Shown here: positions 1 to 7,774 of the stretch, piece by piece
How positions within the stretch are numbered: the first letter of the stretch is position 1
How the letters are laid out: the number at the start of each line of letters is the position of its first letter
NCBI GenBank assembly: GCA_050178915.1
Contig: JBFXFO010000014.1
Coordinates: 1 to 43,020 of the forward strand
From: JBFXAF01 sp050178915
GTDB taxonomy: Bacteria > Pseudomonadota > Alphaproteobacteria > Rhizobiales > Rhizobiaceae
Direction: 5' to 3'
Length of the DNA: 43,020 nt
Notes under the pieces: generated by a model
What the model saw: only the letters and a program-made list of their open reading frames with translations
Told to the model about the DNA's origin: nothing
Databases searched by the model: none
Translations under genes and position numbers: made by a program

Positions 1-46
1 TCGCCGCCACAAAGACTGTCCGTTAACCATGGATAGCGCGACGTGG

Positions 47-62
47 TTAATCGAGGATTAAC
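47..62. promoter_or_regulatory. Perfect CtrA-type box (TTAA-N7-TTAAC)
   Basis: TTAA at 47-50, seven bases, then TTAAC at 58-62 matches the consensus for the alphaproteobacterial cell-cycle and motility regulator CtrA. With its flanks it also forms a near-perfect dyad (GGTTAA-N7-TTAAC). More TTAA motifs lie at 23-26, 70-73 and 79-82. Positions 1-149 contain no gene. In rhizobia several flagellin genes usually follow one another on one strand, so this is plausibly the promoter region of another gene leaving the left edge on the minus strand. The match is seen; binding and target are inferred. Confidence 0.55.
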
Positions 63-149
63 ATGATGCTTAACGAGGTTAAGGATGTGTGAGCGCGAAG
101 CGCTCGGCGCCCAGCAGGACGCCTGCAAGCCATTGATCCAGAGTACAAA

Positions 150-189
150 AAGAGATCGGGCCGCACCTTGCGGTGCGGCCCGACTTTTT
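150..189 (-). terminator. Rho-independent terminator after flagellin (bidirectional form)
   Basis: A perfect 12-bp stem (156-167 paired with 172-183) closes a four-base loop. On the minus strand the stem is followed by TCTCTTTTTG, and on the plus strand by CTTTTTC. It starts 33 bases past the flagellin stop, so it most likely ends the flagellin transcript, and it could also stop traffic from the left. Confidence 0.85.
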
Positions 190-215
190 CGTGCTGTGAA
201 CGAAGTGGAGGTCGA

Positions 216-1211
216 TTAGCCGCGGAAGAGCGACAGGATCGACTGCGGACCGGAGTTCGCGATCGACAGCGCCTGGATGCCGAGCTGCTGCTGAACCTGC
301 AGCGCCTGCAGGCGGGTCGATTCCTTGTTCATGTCGGCGTCGACGAGCTGGCCCACACCGCGATCGATCGAGTCCATCAGGGCCTGCGTGGCGCTCTTCT
401 GGAGATCGATGCGCTTCTTGGCGGCGCCGAGCGTCGCGGCGGCGTCGGTCAGGTCCTTCGTCGCCGTATCGATGACCGTCAGCATTTCGCCGATCTGGCG
501 GTCATTGTAGCCGACGACCGTCAGCGTCGAGACAGCGTAACCGTCCGTCGCGGCCGAAGCGGCGTTGGCGGCGGCCTGGACGGCGGTGTTGCCGCGGGCG
601 CCGGTGGTGGCGAGACGCAGGCCGTCGAGGATGCCCTTCTGCACGTTGGTCGCCGTGGCGAACGCTTCGTAGAGCTTCACCGAGTTGACGTCGATGTCGA
701 TGGTCTTGACCGACACGGCGCCGGCCGACGAACGCGTGAAGGCCGAAACGACCTTGGCGGCGTCATGCGTACCGGCAGCGGTGTGACCGGTGGTGGTGTC
801 GACCGACAGCCAGTTCGAGCCGGAGAACGAAGCGCCGTCGGCGCCCATCTTCAGCTGCGCCTGGAGCGCGGTGATTTCCGTCTGCAGCTTGGCCTTGTCC
901 GACGCGGCGGCGCCGGTGGCGGCAACGACCTTGTCCTTGATGACGCCGATCGTCTCGATCGCCTTCTCGAGCGCCGAGTAGGCGGTGTCGACCTTGCCGG
1001 CGCCGAGGCCGAGCGTGTCCTGCACGACCGAGAGCGAGCTCTTGTCCGAACGCATGGTGGTCGCGATCGACCAGTACGCGGCGTTGTCGGAAGCGGTCGC
1101 GACGCGGTAGCCGGTCGAGATGCGGGCCTGGGTGGTTTCGAGGTTCTTGTTGGTGGAGCTCAAGCTCTGAAGAGCGGTCAACGCGGAAGCGTTGGTCATG
1201 ATGCTGGACAT
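216..1211 (-). CDS. Flagellin
   Basis: Structural subunit of the flagellar filament, exported through the flagellar type III apparatus. The 331-residue protein starts MSSIMTNASALTALQSL, the typical rhizobial flagellin N-terminus, has the conserved D0/D1 stretch (STGYRVATASDNAAYWSIA) and ends in the matching C-terminal helix (QLGIQALSIANSGPQSILS). The central part is short, as in rhizobial flagellins that lack large outer domains. The frame stays open 45 codons further upstream, but that extension is not flagellin-like. The chosen ATG has an AAAGGG ribosome site about ten bases before it. The gene is separated from fliP by about 250 bases and has its own terminator, so it is probably transcribed alone. 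Which flagellin paralogue it is cannot be told. Confidence 0.96.
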   Translation of the reverse strand: MSSIMTNASALTALQSLSSTNKNLETTQARISTGYRVATASDNAAYWSIATTMRSDKSSLSVVQDTLGLGAGKVDTAYSALEKAIETIGVIKDKVVAATGAAASDKAKLQTEITALQAQLKMGADGASFSGSNWLSVDTTTGHTAAGTHDAAKVVSAFTRSSAGAVSVKTIDIDVNSVKLYEAFATATNVQKGILDGLRLATTGARGNTAVQAAANAASAATDGYAVSTLTVVGYNDRQIGEMLTVIDTATKDLTDAAATLGAAKKRIDLQKSATQALMDSIDRGVGQLVDADMNKESTRLQALQVQQQLGIQALSIANSGPQSILSLFRG

Positions 1212-1457
1212 GGCACTCGTACCCTTTGTCACACACTTTTTTACATACCGGCGCGACCGGTATGACGGAGCGGCATCATGCCAATGATCACGCGAACAAG
1301 GATCAACCCGCCATCTGAGCGCAATATGGCTGGGACTCCCTACCAAACGGCTAAGGTCGAGGGTTAATGCATATTAATTTAGTAGATTTTGGACGGGCCG
1401 CTTAGCGCGTTGCCAGCGGAGTGTCTTCGACTGAGTGCCCGCAACGCGGGCTGCGGC
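1212..1457 (-). promoter_or_regulatory. Flagellin upstream region
   Basis: This 246-base gap between the fliP stop and the flagellin start holds the flagellin promoter and leader. The striking part is an AT-rich island at 1361-1392 with two TTAA motifs (1364-1367 and 1374-1377), six bases apart. It resembles a CtrA box but the spacing is one short. A 6-bp hairpin at 1437-1451 just past fliP has no T-tract, so it is at best a weak terminator. I cannot assign -35/-10 elements with confidence. Confidence 0.4.
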
Positions 1458-2192
1458 CTAGTTGAACGAGCGGACTAGACTGCCGACGAGCAGATTCCAC
1501 CCGTCGATCAGCACGAAGAACAGTATCTTGAATGGCAGGGATACCACCGTCGGCGGCAGCATCATCATGCCCATCGCCATGGTGATCGTGGCCACGATCA
1601 GGTCGATGACGAGGAAGGGCAGCACGATGAGGAAGCCGATCTCGAAGCCGCGCCTGATTTCCGAGATCATGAATGCCGGCACCAGCACGCGCAGATCCGC
1701 GGTCGTCGCCGTGATCGGCGTCGGGCTCTGCGCCTGCGCGAGATCGGCGAACAGCGCGAAATCCTTCTCGCGGACATTGCGCGCCATGAAGTCGCGGAAC
1801 GGCGCGGCGATGCGTTCCGCCGCGACCGTCTCGTCGATCTGGTTGTCCATCAGCGGACGCACGCCGTTCGTCCACGCCTGATCGAAGGCCGGCGTCATGA
1901 CATAGAACGTCATGAACAGCGCCAGGCTGATGAGGATCAGGTTGGCGGGCGTCGTCTGCAGGCCGATGCCGGCGCGCAGGATCGAGAAGGCGATGATGAA
2001 ACGCGTGAAGCTGGTGACGCAGATGAGCAGGCCAGGCGCAATGGAAAGCACCGTGATCAGGCCGAACATCTGGATGATGTAGCCGACCGTCGTGCCGTCG
2101 GCCTGGCTGATCTGGCCGAGGTCGATGGTCTGTGCCGCCGCGGCGGTGACGCCGGCGGTCAGCAGGGCGAGCGTGAGGCCGATGCGTCTCAT
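1458..2192 (-). CDS. fliP: Flagellar export gate protein FliP
   Basis: Core membrane subunit of the flagellar type III secretion gate (FliP/FliQ/FliR). The 244-residue protein has a signal peptide ending near AAAAQT, then the family hallmarks: a hydrophobic segment with SFTRFIIAFSILRAGIG, the stretch ALFMTFYVMTPAFDQAW, and C-terminal helices with ISEIRRGFEIGFLIVLPFLV. Length and order fit FliP well. Its ATG overlaps the fliL stop by four bases (ATGA), implying translational coupling. It is the last gene of the long operon before the flagellin. Confidence 0.97.
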   Translation of the reverse strand: MRRIGLTLALLTAGVTAAAAQTIDLGQISQADGTTVGYIIQMFGLITVLSIAPGLLICVTSFTRFIIAFSILRAGIGLQTTPANLILISLALFMTFYVMTPAFDQAWTNGVRPLMDNQIDETVAAERIAAPFRDFMARNVREKDFALFADLAQAQSPTPITATTADLRVLVPAFMISEIRRGFEIGFLIVLPFLVIDLIVATITMAMGMMMLPPTVVSLPFKILFFVLIDGWNLLVGSLVRSFN

Positions 2193-2845
2193 TCGAACAG
2201 CAGCGTGCGGATGAAGACGTGCTTGACGTGGCCGCCGGTGCGAACCGATGCGCGGTCTTCGAGGTCGGCCTTGAGGTGCTGGATGCCGCTGGCGCCCTCG
2301 ATCTGGTGCATCTTCACCGTGCGCATGAAGCTCAGCAGATCCTGGTGGATCATGTCGACGATGGTCGGATCGACAGGCGGCACGTCGAACTGCACGGTGA
2401 CTTCCATGCGTGCCCAGATGTCGCTCGGCGCGGCGAGGTTGGTGGTGATCGGCGCCAGGTTGAACAGCGTGGTTGTCGCCGCGGGCGCCGCGCCATGCCC
2501 GCCTTCGGCGGCGGCATCGCCATGCCCGCCTTCGGCGGCGGCATCGCCATGGCCGCCGCCCGCTTCGCCGTGGCCACCCGCCTGCTCGCCGTGGCCGCCG
2601 CCGGCACTCGCGCCATGCCCTCCGGCGGCGGGCGCGCCGTGACCGCCGCCTGCGTCAGCGCCGGCCGATGCATCGGCGTCCGCCGCTGGCGGTGGCGGCA
2701 TTTCGCCCCTGAGCATGCCGCCCGAGAAGAAGCCGCCGCCCGCTGCGGCCAGCGTCAGCACCAGCAGCAGGACGATCTGCATGATCATCGACGGCCCCTT
2801 CTTCGGGGCTGGCGCGTCCTCTGCGGTTGCCGTGGCGGCTGCCAT
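2189..2845 (-). CDS. fliL: Flagellar basal-body protein FliL with His/Gly-rich linker
   Basis: FliL is a single-pass inner-membrane protein that surrounds the stator and supports torque. This 218-residue protein has a short cytoplasmic start, a membrane helix (about 20-42), and a C-terminal periplasmic FliL domain (about 127-218: TTTLFNLAPITTNL, then LSFMRTVKMHQIEGASGI). Between them, residues 66-118 form an unusual low-complexity tract with seven GGHG units (His 69, 77, 85, 92, 99, 108, 117). Part of it is a direct DNA repeat. Such a tract could bind metal ions or act as a flexible spacer in the periplasm, which is inference. FliL identity rests on the C-terminal domain and on the position between flgH and fliP. 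Confidence 0.93.
   Translation of the reverse strand: MAAATATAEDAPAPKKGPSMIMQIVLLLVLTLAAAGGGFFSGGMLRGEMPPPPAADADASAGADAGGGHGAPAAGGHGASAGGGHGEQAGGHGEAGGGHGDAAAEGGHGDAAAEGGHGAAPAATTTLFNLAPITTNLAAPSDIWARMEVTVQFDVPPVDPTIVDMIHQDLLSFMRTVKMHQIEGASGIQHLKADLEDRASVRTGGHVKHVFIRTLLFE
2494..2547. repeat. Two tandem 27-bp repeats inside fliL
   Basis: Positions 2494-2520 and 2521-2547 are identical 27-bp units encoding two copies of GGHGDAAAE on the minus strand. A perfect in-frame copy indicates recent duplication by slippage, so tract length may vary between strains. Confidence 0.9.
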
Positions 2846-2867
2846 CGATCAGGTCATCCGGTTCCGG

Positions 2868-3608
2868 TCAGAACGGCAGCACGATGTCGAGCACCTGCTG
2901 CCCGTAGGGCGGCTGCTGCACTTCGGTGATGCGCCCGCGTCCGCCATAGGAGATGCGCGCCTCGGCGATGCGTTCGTAGGAGATCATGTTGTCCGCCTCG
3001 ATGTCGGACGGCCGCACAATGCCTTCGATGGTGAGGATGCGCAGTTCCGCATTGACCCGCACCTCCTGCGAGCCCTGGATCAGCAGATTGCCGTTCGGCA
3101 GCACGCCGGTGACGATCGCCGCGACCAGCAGTTCGATCGCCTCGGAGCGCGTCGTCGCCCCAGCCCCGCTCGATTCGGTGCCCGACTGGATCTTTCCATC
3201 GGCGGCGCCATCGACGGAACCGCCCGCGCTGGAGGCCGAGCCTTTGAGGCCGAGGCTGCGCGATGCCGTGCGGCTGCGGTCGGACTCGTTCTTGAACTTG
3301 GCGCGGTCGTTGATCGAGATGCGCACCGTCAGGATGTCGCCCTGCTGCAGGGCGCGTGGGTCGGTGAACAGCCGGCTCTGGCGGTCGTGCCACAGCGAGA
3401 AGCGCTGTTGCGACGGCGGCGGGGCGGCCGGGTAGTTGCCATCCTTGTAGTAGACCCCGTCCTGCGCGGCAGAGCCCGCGGCGCCTCCCGCCGCATATCC
3501 GACGTCGATCGGTGAAAGCTCCGGCGGCTTGTTGATTTCCTTGAACGTGTTGGCGGCGCAGCCGCCCAGCAGGCTCAGGCAGACGACGAGGAGCGCGCTA
3601 CGGATCAC
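2868..3608 (-). CDS. flgH: Flagellar L-ring lipoprotein FlgH
   Basis: Outer-membrane lipoprotein that forms the L-ring bushing around the rod. The 246-residue product begins at a GTG that overlaps the motE stop (GTGA). The next residues give a lipoprotein signal with lipobox LLGGC. FlgH features follow: SLWHDRQSRLFTDPRALQQG, DILTVRISINDRAKFKNES, then VLPNGNLLIQGSQEVRVN and the C-terminal ISYGGRGRI. The frame is open further upstream, but that part lies antisense to nothing and reads out of frame through motE. The lipobox and coupling fix the start. It sits 22 bases before fliL. Confidence 0.95.
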   Translation of the reverse strand: MIRSALLVVCLSLLGGCAANTFKEINKPPELSPIDVGYAAGGAAGSAAQDGVYYKDGNYPAAPPPSQQRFSLWHDRQSRLFTDPRALQQGDILTVRISINDRAKFKNESDRSRTASRSLGLKGSASSAGGSVDGAADGKIQSGTESSGAGATTRSEAIELLVAAIVTGVLPNGNLLIQGSQEVRVNAELRILTIEGIVRPSDIEADNMISYERIAEARISYGGRGRITEVQQPPYGQQVLDIVLPF

Positions 3609-4141
3609 GATGGGTCTTCCTTGCGCGTTGCGGCGGCCATGATGCCGGTGAGCGTCGCGGCAGCCTTGCTGTCCATTTCGTTGAGGATCGTGCCCGCCTT
3701 GCGTGTGTCGAGCTTCATCAGGATGCCGGCTGCGAGTTCCTTGCGCAGTTCGGCCAGCCTTTCGGCCGCTGCGTCCGGCTTCATCGTCGCGTAGATCTTG
3801 ACGACATTGTCTTCTGCGTTGGACAGGAATTCCTCGCGCCGCTTCAGCCAGTCCTCGTATTCGGCCCGCTTCGCGTCCAGCGTCTTGATGCGCTGGTCGA
3901 TCTCCGCCTGCAGCGCCTTCAGCTCGGCCGCCTGGATCGCGTAGCGGCGGTCGCGCGCGGCGTCCGCGATGTTGCCGCAGAACTTCTCGATCTCCGACTG
4001 CTCCGGCGGCTTGGCGATCGCAGCCGACACCGAGCCCTCGTTCGCCGCCGGGGAGGCGCCGGCGCTTGCCAGCAGCGCCAGGGCTGCGACGACCGCAATG
4101 CGACCCTGGCGGCGGGTGAGCGGGGAGAAGGCGTTCAGCAT
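3605..4141 (-). CDS. motE: MotE-family periplasmic chaperone
   Basis: In Sinorhizobium meliloti, MotE is a periplasmic chaperone needed for stability of the motility protein MotC. This 178-residue protein lies in the same place (flgI-motE-flgH) and has a signal peptide (about 1-32), then a charged, probably coiled-coil stretch (about 60-125, rich in AELKALQAEIDQRIKTLDAKR). It ends in the helical MotE/MgtE-N-like part with YATMKPDAAAERLAEL and KAGTILNEMDSKAAATL. Its stop overlaps the flgH GTG. The assignment rests on domain pattern and synteny. motC itself is not in the window. Confidence 0.9.
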   Translation of the reverse strand: MLNAFSPLTRRQGRIAVVAALALLASAGASPAANEGSVSAAIAKPPEQSEIEKFCGNIADAARDRRYAIQAAELKALQAEIDQRIKTLDAKRAEYEDWLKRREEFLSNAEDNVVKIYATMKPDAAAERLAELRKELAAGILMKLDTRKAGTILNEMDSKAAATLTGIMAAATRKEDPS

Positions 4142-4149
4142 GGCGACAC

Positions 4150-5253
4150 CTATTGCAGCACCAGCTCGGCCTGCAGTGCGCCGGCCGACTTGATGCCTTG
4201 CAGGATTGCGATGATGCCGTCCGGTTTGACGCCGAGGCGGTTGAGCCCGGCGACCAGGGTCTCGAGGTCGGGTCCGTCGAGCACGGCGACACGCGCGTCC
4301 GGCGCGTTGGCGTCGATCGCCGTATACGGCTCGACCGCCGTCTCGCCCTTCGAGAAAGGCTCCGGCTGCACCACCTTCGGCGCCTCGGTGATGCGCACGG
4401 TCAGCGTCCCGTGGCTGATCGCCACGCGCGAGATGCGCACGTCCTGCCCGATCACGATGGTGCCGGTGCGTTCGTCCACGACGACACGCGCCGGTCCGTC
4501 CGACTCCACGATGAGGTTTTCGAGTTCCGATACGAAGCGCGCCGGGGAAATGCCGTCCGGCTTGGTGATGCGCACGGTGCGCGCATCCTGCTCGGCGGCG
4601 AGCGCGCTGCCGAACCGGCCCTTAGCATATTCGTTGATGACGTCGACGATCATCACGGCGGTGGAGAAATCCGGGTTGCGCAGCTGCAGCGTCATCGTCG
4701 AAAGATCGGTGAAGCTGGCGTCCACCTGCCGTTCGACGATCGCGCCGTTCGGCACTCGGCCGGCGGTCGGCACGCCCTGCGTCAACGTCTCCGCCTGCCC
4801 CTGCGCCGAGAAGCCCGAGACGAACACCGGCCCCTGCGCCACCGCGTAGATCTGGCCATCGGCGGCGCGCAGCGGCGTCATCACCAGCGTGCCGCCGCCG
4901 AGCGAGGTGGCGTCGCCGAGCGACGAAACCGTCACGTCGATGCGCGAGCCCGACTGCACGAAGGCCGGCAGGTTAGCCGTCACGATCACCGCCGCGACAT
5001 TCTTGGCGCGCGCGCGGCCGCCCTCCGTGGCGATGCCGAGATTTTCCAGCATGGCGCGGATCGACTGCTCGGTGAACGGCGAGTTGCGCAGGCTGTCGCC
5101 CGATCCCTGCAGGCCGATGACGAGGCCGTAGCCGACAAGCTGGTTGTCGCGCGCCGCCTGCAGCGTCGCGATGTCCTTGATGCGCGAAGCGGCAACGGCA
5201 GGCTGGATGAAGCCTGCCGCGATCGCTGCTGCAATGAGGAGATGCCGGATCAT
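4150..5253 (-). CDS. flgI: Flagellar P-ring protein FlgI
   Basis: FlgI assembles in the periplasm into the P-ring around the distal rod. The protein has 367 residues, the usual length, with a cleavable signal peptide (to about residue 22, QPAVAASRIKDI). Highly conserved stretches include NQLVGYGLVIGLQGSGDSLRNS, NVAAVIVTANLPAF, and a C-terminal LNRLGVKPDGIIAILQGIKSAGALQAEL. Its ATG overlaps the flgA stop by four bases, and motE follows after eight bases. Confidence 0.97.
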   Translation of the reverse strand: MIRHLLIAAAIAAGFIQPAVAASRIKDIATLQAARDNQLVGYGLVIGLQGSGDSLRNSPFTEQSIRAMLENLGIATEGGRARAKNVAAVIVTANLPAFVQSGSRIDVTVSSLGDATSLGGGTLVMTPLRAADGQIYAVAQGPVFVSGFSAQGQAETLTQGVPTAGRVPNGAIVERQVDASFTDLSTMTLQLRNPDFSTAVMIVDVINEYAKGRFGSALAAEQDARTVRITKPDGISPARFVSELENLIVESDGPARVVVDERTGTIVIGQDVRISRVAISHGTLTVRITEAPKVVQPEPFSKGETAVEPYTAIDANAPDARVAVLDGPDLETLVAGLNRLGVKPDGIIAILQGIKSAGALQAELVLQ

Positions 5254-5714
5254 GACGATGCGAGCCGCACCGTTCCGTCGGCCATGATCATGCCGACGAA
5301 GACAGCCCCGCTGTCGACGTTGCGCACCTTGATCATGTCGCCTTCCGAGCCCGGCTGCAGCGATATCCCCTGCAGCGTGATGGTCAGCGCGCCCTGCTCC
5401 AGCACGACCTCGACCGGCGCGCCGAGATCGACGAGATAGGCCTCGCGCACCGAATCCATCGGGATGTAGCGCCCCGGCAGCAGCGTCTTCTTCGCCACCT
5501 TGCCGGAGATGAGCGAGGCCGATCTGACCATCGCCGGCGGTACCTGCCGGCCCTCCTTCAGCTTCACCTCGCGCAGCACCTCCGGCGCGATGGTCTCGCC
5601 CGGATAGATGACGCGCTGCGTGACGATGGCGATCTCCTGCGCGAACGCCGGCGCCTGCGTCGCGGCGAGCGCGAGCAGGGCGACGAGGACGGCACGGAGA
5701 CGGCGTGGCTGCAT
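5250..5714 (-). CDS. flgA: P-ring assembly chaperone FlgA
   Basis: Periplasmic chaperone that helps FlgI polymerise into the P-ring. The 154-residue product has a signal peptide ending at about residue 26 (APAFAQ). It is followed by an SAF-type domain (RVIYPGETIAPEVLREV, then VAKKTLLPGRYIPMDSVRE) and a C-terminal part ending in VRNVDSGAVFVGMIMADGTVRL, as in FlgA. An open extension upstream of this ATG runs through flgG out of frame and was not used. It lies between flgG (eight-base gap) and flgI (four-base overlap). Confidence 0.95.
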   Translation of the reverse strand: MQPRRLRAVLVALLALAATQAPAFAQEIAIVTQRVIYPGETIAPEVLREVKLKEGRQVPPAMVRSASLISGKVAKKTLLPGRYIPMDSVREAYLVDLGAPVEVVLEQGALTITLQGISLQPGSEGDMIKVRNVDSGAVFVGMIMADGTVRLASS

Positions 5715-5722
5715 CGCTGGCG

Positions 5723-6511
5723 TCAACGCATGTTCTTGGAGACGACCGCCGCCATCTCGTCGGCGGCCTGGATGACCTTCGAGTTCATCTCGTAGGCGCG
5801 CTGCGCCGAGATCAGCTCGGTGATTTCCTTCACCGGGTCGACGTTGGAGCTTTCCAGATAGCCCTGCTGGATCGTCGCGAAGCCGAGGTCGCCCGGCGCG
5901 CCGACATTGGCCGGCCCGGAGGCTTCCGTCTCGCGGAACAGATTGTCGCCAAGCGGCGCGAGGCCGGCCTCGTTGGCGAAATTGGCAAGCGAGATCTGGC
6001 CGAGGTCCTGCAGTTCCATCTGGCCGTCGATGCGCGCGAACACCTGGCCGGTGTTGTTGACGATCAGCTCGACCGTGTCCTGCGGGACGGTGATCGCCGG
6101 CATCACGGTGAAGCCGTCCACCGTCACCACCTGGCCCGTGGCGTTGGTGTTGAACGCGCCGGCGCGGGTGTACAGCGTCTGCCCGTCGGCGCCTTCGATC
6201 TGGAACCATCCGCTGCCCATCAGGGCGAGGTCGAGCTTGTTGCCGGTGCTGGTCAGCGCACCCTGCACATGCAGGTTGCGGATCGCCGCCGTCTTCACGC
6301 CGAGGCCGACATTGGCGCCTTCCGGCACGATCGCTGCATTGGCGCGGTTCGGAACGCCCTGCAGCCGCTCGGTCTGGTAGAGCAGGTCGGAGAACTCGGC
6401 GCGGGCGCGCTTGAAGCCGGTGGTGTTGATGTTCGCGATGTTGTTCGCGATCACCTCGAGGTTGGTCTGCTGGGCATTCATGCCCGTGGCGGCGATGGCG
6501 AGAGCCTTCAT
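5723..6511 (-). CDS. flgG: Flagellar distal rod protein FlgG
   Basis: FlgG forms the distal rod that crosses the P- and L-rings. The 262-residue protein has the rod/hook N-terminal motif (NLEVIANNIANINTTGFKRAR) and a central domain with MGSGWFQIEGADGQTLYTR. The C-terminal rod signature is YLESSNVDPVKEITELISAQ, followed by a helix ending VVSKNMR. Its length matches FlgG rather than FlgF. It follows fliE by 12 bases in the same operon. Confidence 0.97.
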   Translation of the reverse strand: MKALAIAATGMNAQQTNLEVIANNIANINTTGFKRARAEFSDLLYQTERLQGVPNRANAAIVPEGANVGLGVKTAAIRNLHVQGALTSTGNKLDLALMGSGWFQIEGADGQTLYTRAGAFNTNATGQVVTVDGFTVMPAITVPQDTVELIVNNTGQVFARIDGQMELQDLGQISLANFANEAGLAPLGDNLFRETEASGPANVGAPGDLGFATIQQGYLESSNVDPVKEITELISAQRAYEMNSKVIQAADEMAAVVSKNMR

Positions 6512-6523
6512 CGGTCAGTGTCC

Positions 6524-6841
6524 TCAGATCGCCATGCGGCTGACTTCGAGATAGGCGGTGACGATCTTGTCGCGGATCGCGATGGCCGCCTGCAGCGACT
6601 GCTCCGCGCTCATCACCGCGTCGACCACCTGGCGGGTGTCGGCTTCGCCGCGCAGCGCCTGGATCGAGACCTGCTCGGAATTATGCAGATTGTTCATGGT
6701 GCGGTTGGCGGCTTCCGAGATCATGCTGCCGAAGCTCGCGCCGACGCTGGCGCCAGCCGTCGTCGTGCCGGTCTTGCCCGAAAGCTGCTCGGCGACATTG
6801 CCGAGCAGGTTGATGCCGATACCGGCTACGCCAGGGATCAT
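6524..6841 (-). CDS. fliE: Flagellar hook-basal body protein FliE
   Basis: FliE is the adaptor joining the MS-ring and export gate to the proximal rod. The 105-residue protein has a variable start and the conserved C-terminal half: ANRTMNNLHNSEQVSIQALRG, then VVDAVMSAEQSLQAAIAIRD and KIVTAYLEVSRMAI. It sits directly between flgC (one base away) and flgG, the usual rhizobial order. Confidence 0.95.
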   Translation of the reverse strand: MIPGVAGIGINLLGNVAEQLSGKTGTTTAGASVGASFGSMISEAANRTMNNLHNSEQVSIQALRGEADTRQVVDAVMSAEQSLQAAIAIRDKIVTAYLEVSRMAI

Positions 6842-6842
6842 G

Positions 6843-7259
6843 TTACTGCGTCCTCATCAGGTCGATCGTCATCGAGATCAGCTCGCGCGCCTGCTTGATG
6901 ACCTGGAGATTGGCTTCGTAGGAGCGGTTGGCCTCGCGCATGTCGGCCATCTCGATCAGCGGATTGACGTTGGGCATCTTCACGTAGCCGGCGGCGTCCG
7001 CCGCCTCGTGGCCGGGCTGGAACTCCACCTGGAAGTTGCTCGGGTCGTTCTTGATCGCGGCGACGTCGACGAATGCCGCGCCGCTGCCGCGGTCCACTTC
7101 GGCGGCGAACGAGATGGTCTTGCGGCGGTACGGCTCGGCCCCCGGCGTGCTGCCGGTCGATTGCGCGTTGGCGAGGTTTTCCGAAACCACGCGCAGGCGC
7201 TCGGACTGGGCGGTGAGGCCGGAAGACGCGACCTTCAGGGCTGTCGAAAGCGGATCCAT
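6843..7259 (-). CDS. flgC: Flagellar proximal rod protein FlgC
   Basis: Proximal rod subunit. The 138-residue protein carries the rod motif SENLANAQSTGSTPGAEPYRRK near the start and the FlgC C-terminus VNPLIEMADMREANRSYEANLQ. Its ATG shares one base with the flgB stop (TGATG), so the two are probably translated together. fliE follows after one base. Confidence 0.96.
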   Translation of the reverse strand: MDPLSTALKVASSGLTAQSERLRVVSENLANAQSTGSTPGAEPYRRKTISFAAEVDRGSGAAFVDVAAIKNDPSNFQVEFQPGHEAADAAGYVKMPNVNPLIEMADMREANRSYEANLQVIKQARELISMTIDLMRTQ

Positions 7260-7645
7260 CAGGCCCTCGTCACCATCATCATCATGCGATGGAAGGATTT
7301 CACGATCGCGGTGTTGAGTTCGAACTCGCGGCGGATCTCGCCCGCCTTCATCAGTTCGCTCTCGAGCACCACTCTGTTGCCGGTGGGCAGCACGGCGGCG
7401 TCGCCGATGTCATCGGGGCGCACCGCGATGGAAGCCTGCGTGACGCCGCTCATCAGGTGGCCCGACTGCGTCGCGCCCATGGCGACGCGCGTGTTGTCCA
7501 GCACCTTCTCGAACGGCTCGACGTCGACGGCCGTGTAGCCGGGCGTGTTGGCGTTGGCGATGTTGCCCGCCACCGCCGACTGCCGCACCGACAGCCAGCG
7601 CGCCTGCTGCGTGGCAAGATCGAAAAGGTTGACTGGCTGCATCAC
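7259..7645 (-). CDS. flgB: Flagellar proximal rod protein FlgB
   Basis: Proximal rod subunit. The 128-residue protein has the N-terminal rod motif with AVAGNIANANTPGYTAVDV and a C-terminal helix (EFELNTAIVKSFHRMMMMVTRA) of the FlgB type. A 129-base gap separates it from the upstream gene. That is the largest break inside the operon, so an internal promoter is possible, but I see no convincing element. Confidence 0.96.
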   Translation of the reverse strand: MMQPVNLFDLATQQARWLSVRQSAVAGNIANANTPGYTAVDVEPFEKVLDNTRVAMGATQSGHLMSGVTQASIAVRPDDIGDAAVLPTGNRVVLESELMKAGEIRREFELNTAIVKSFHRMMMMVTRA

Positions 7646-7774
7646 ACTTCCCCGGATTGGGGCAGAGTATGGAGCCAGTCTTGCGCGGGCCTTGCGACCC
7701 CTGCTCAGCGTCGGGAGAGGCGCGATCCCGGCAGGAATCCGAGCGGTTCTGCGTCCGGGACTGCCGTCGGCGCG

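Noticed and set aside
1364..1377. TTAA-N6-TTAA in the flagellin upstream region as a CtrA box
   Set aside because: The spacing is six, not seven, so it does not meet the consensus; kept only as an AT-rich promoter feature.
2494..2547. Tandem repeat as a CRISPR-like or mobile element
   Set aside because: Only two adjacent copies, in frame and coding inside fliL; no spacers.
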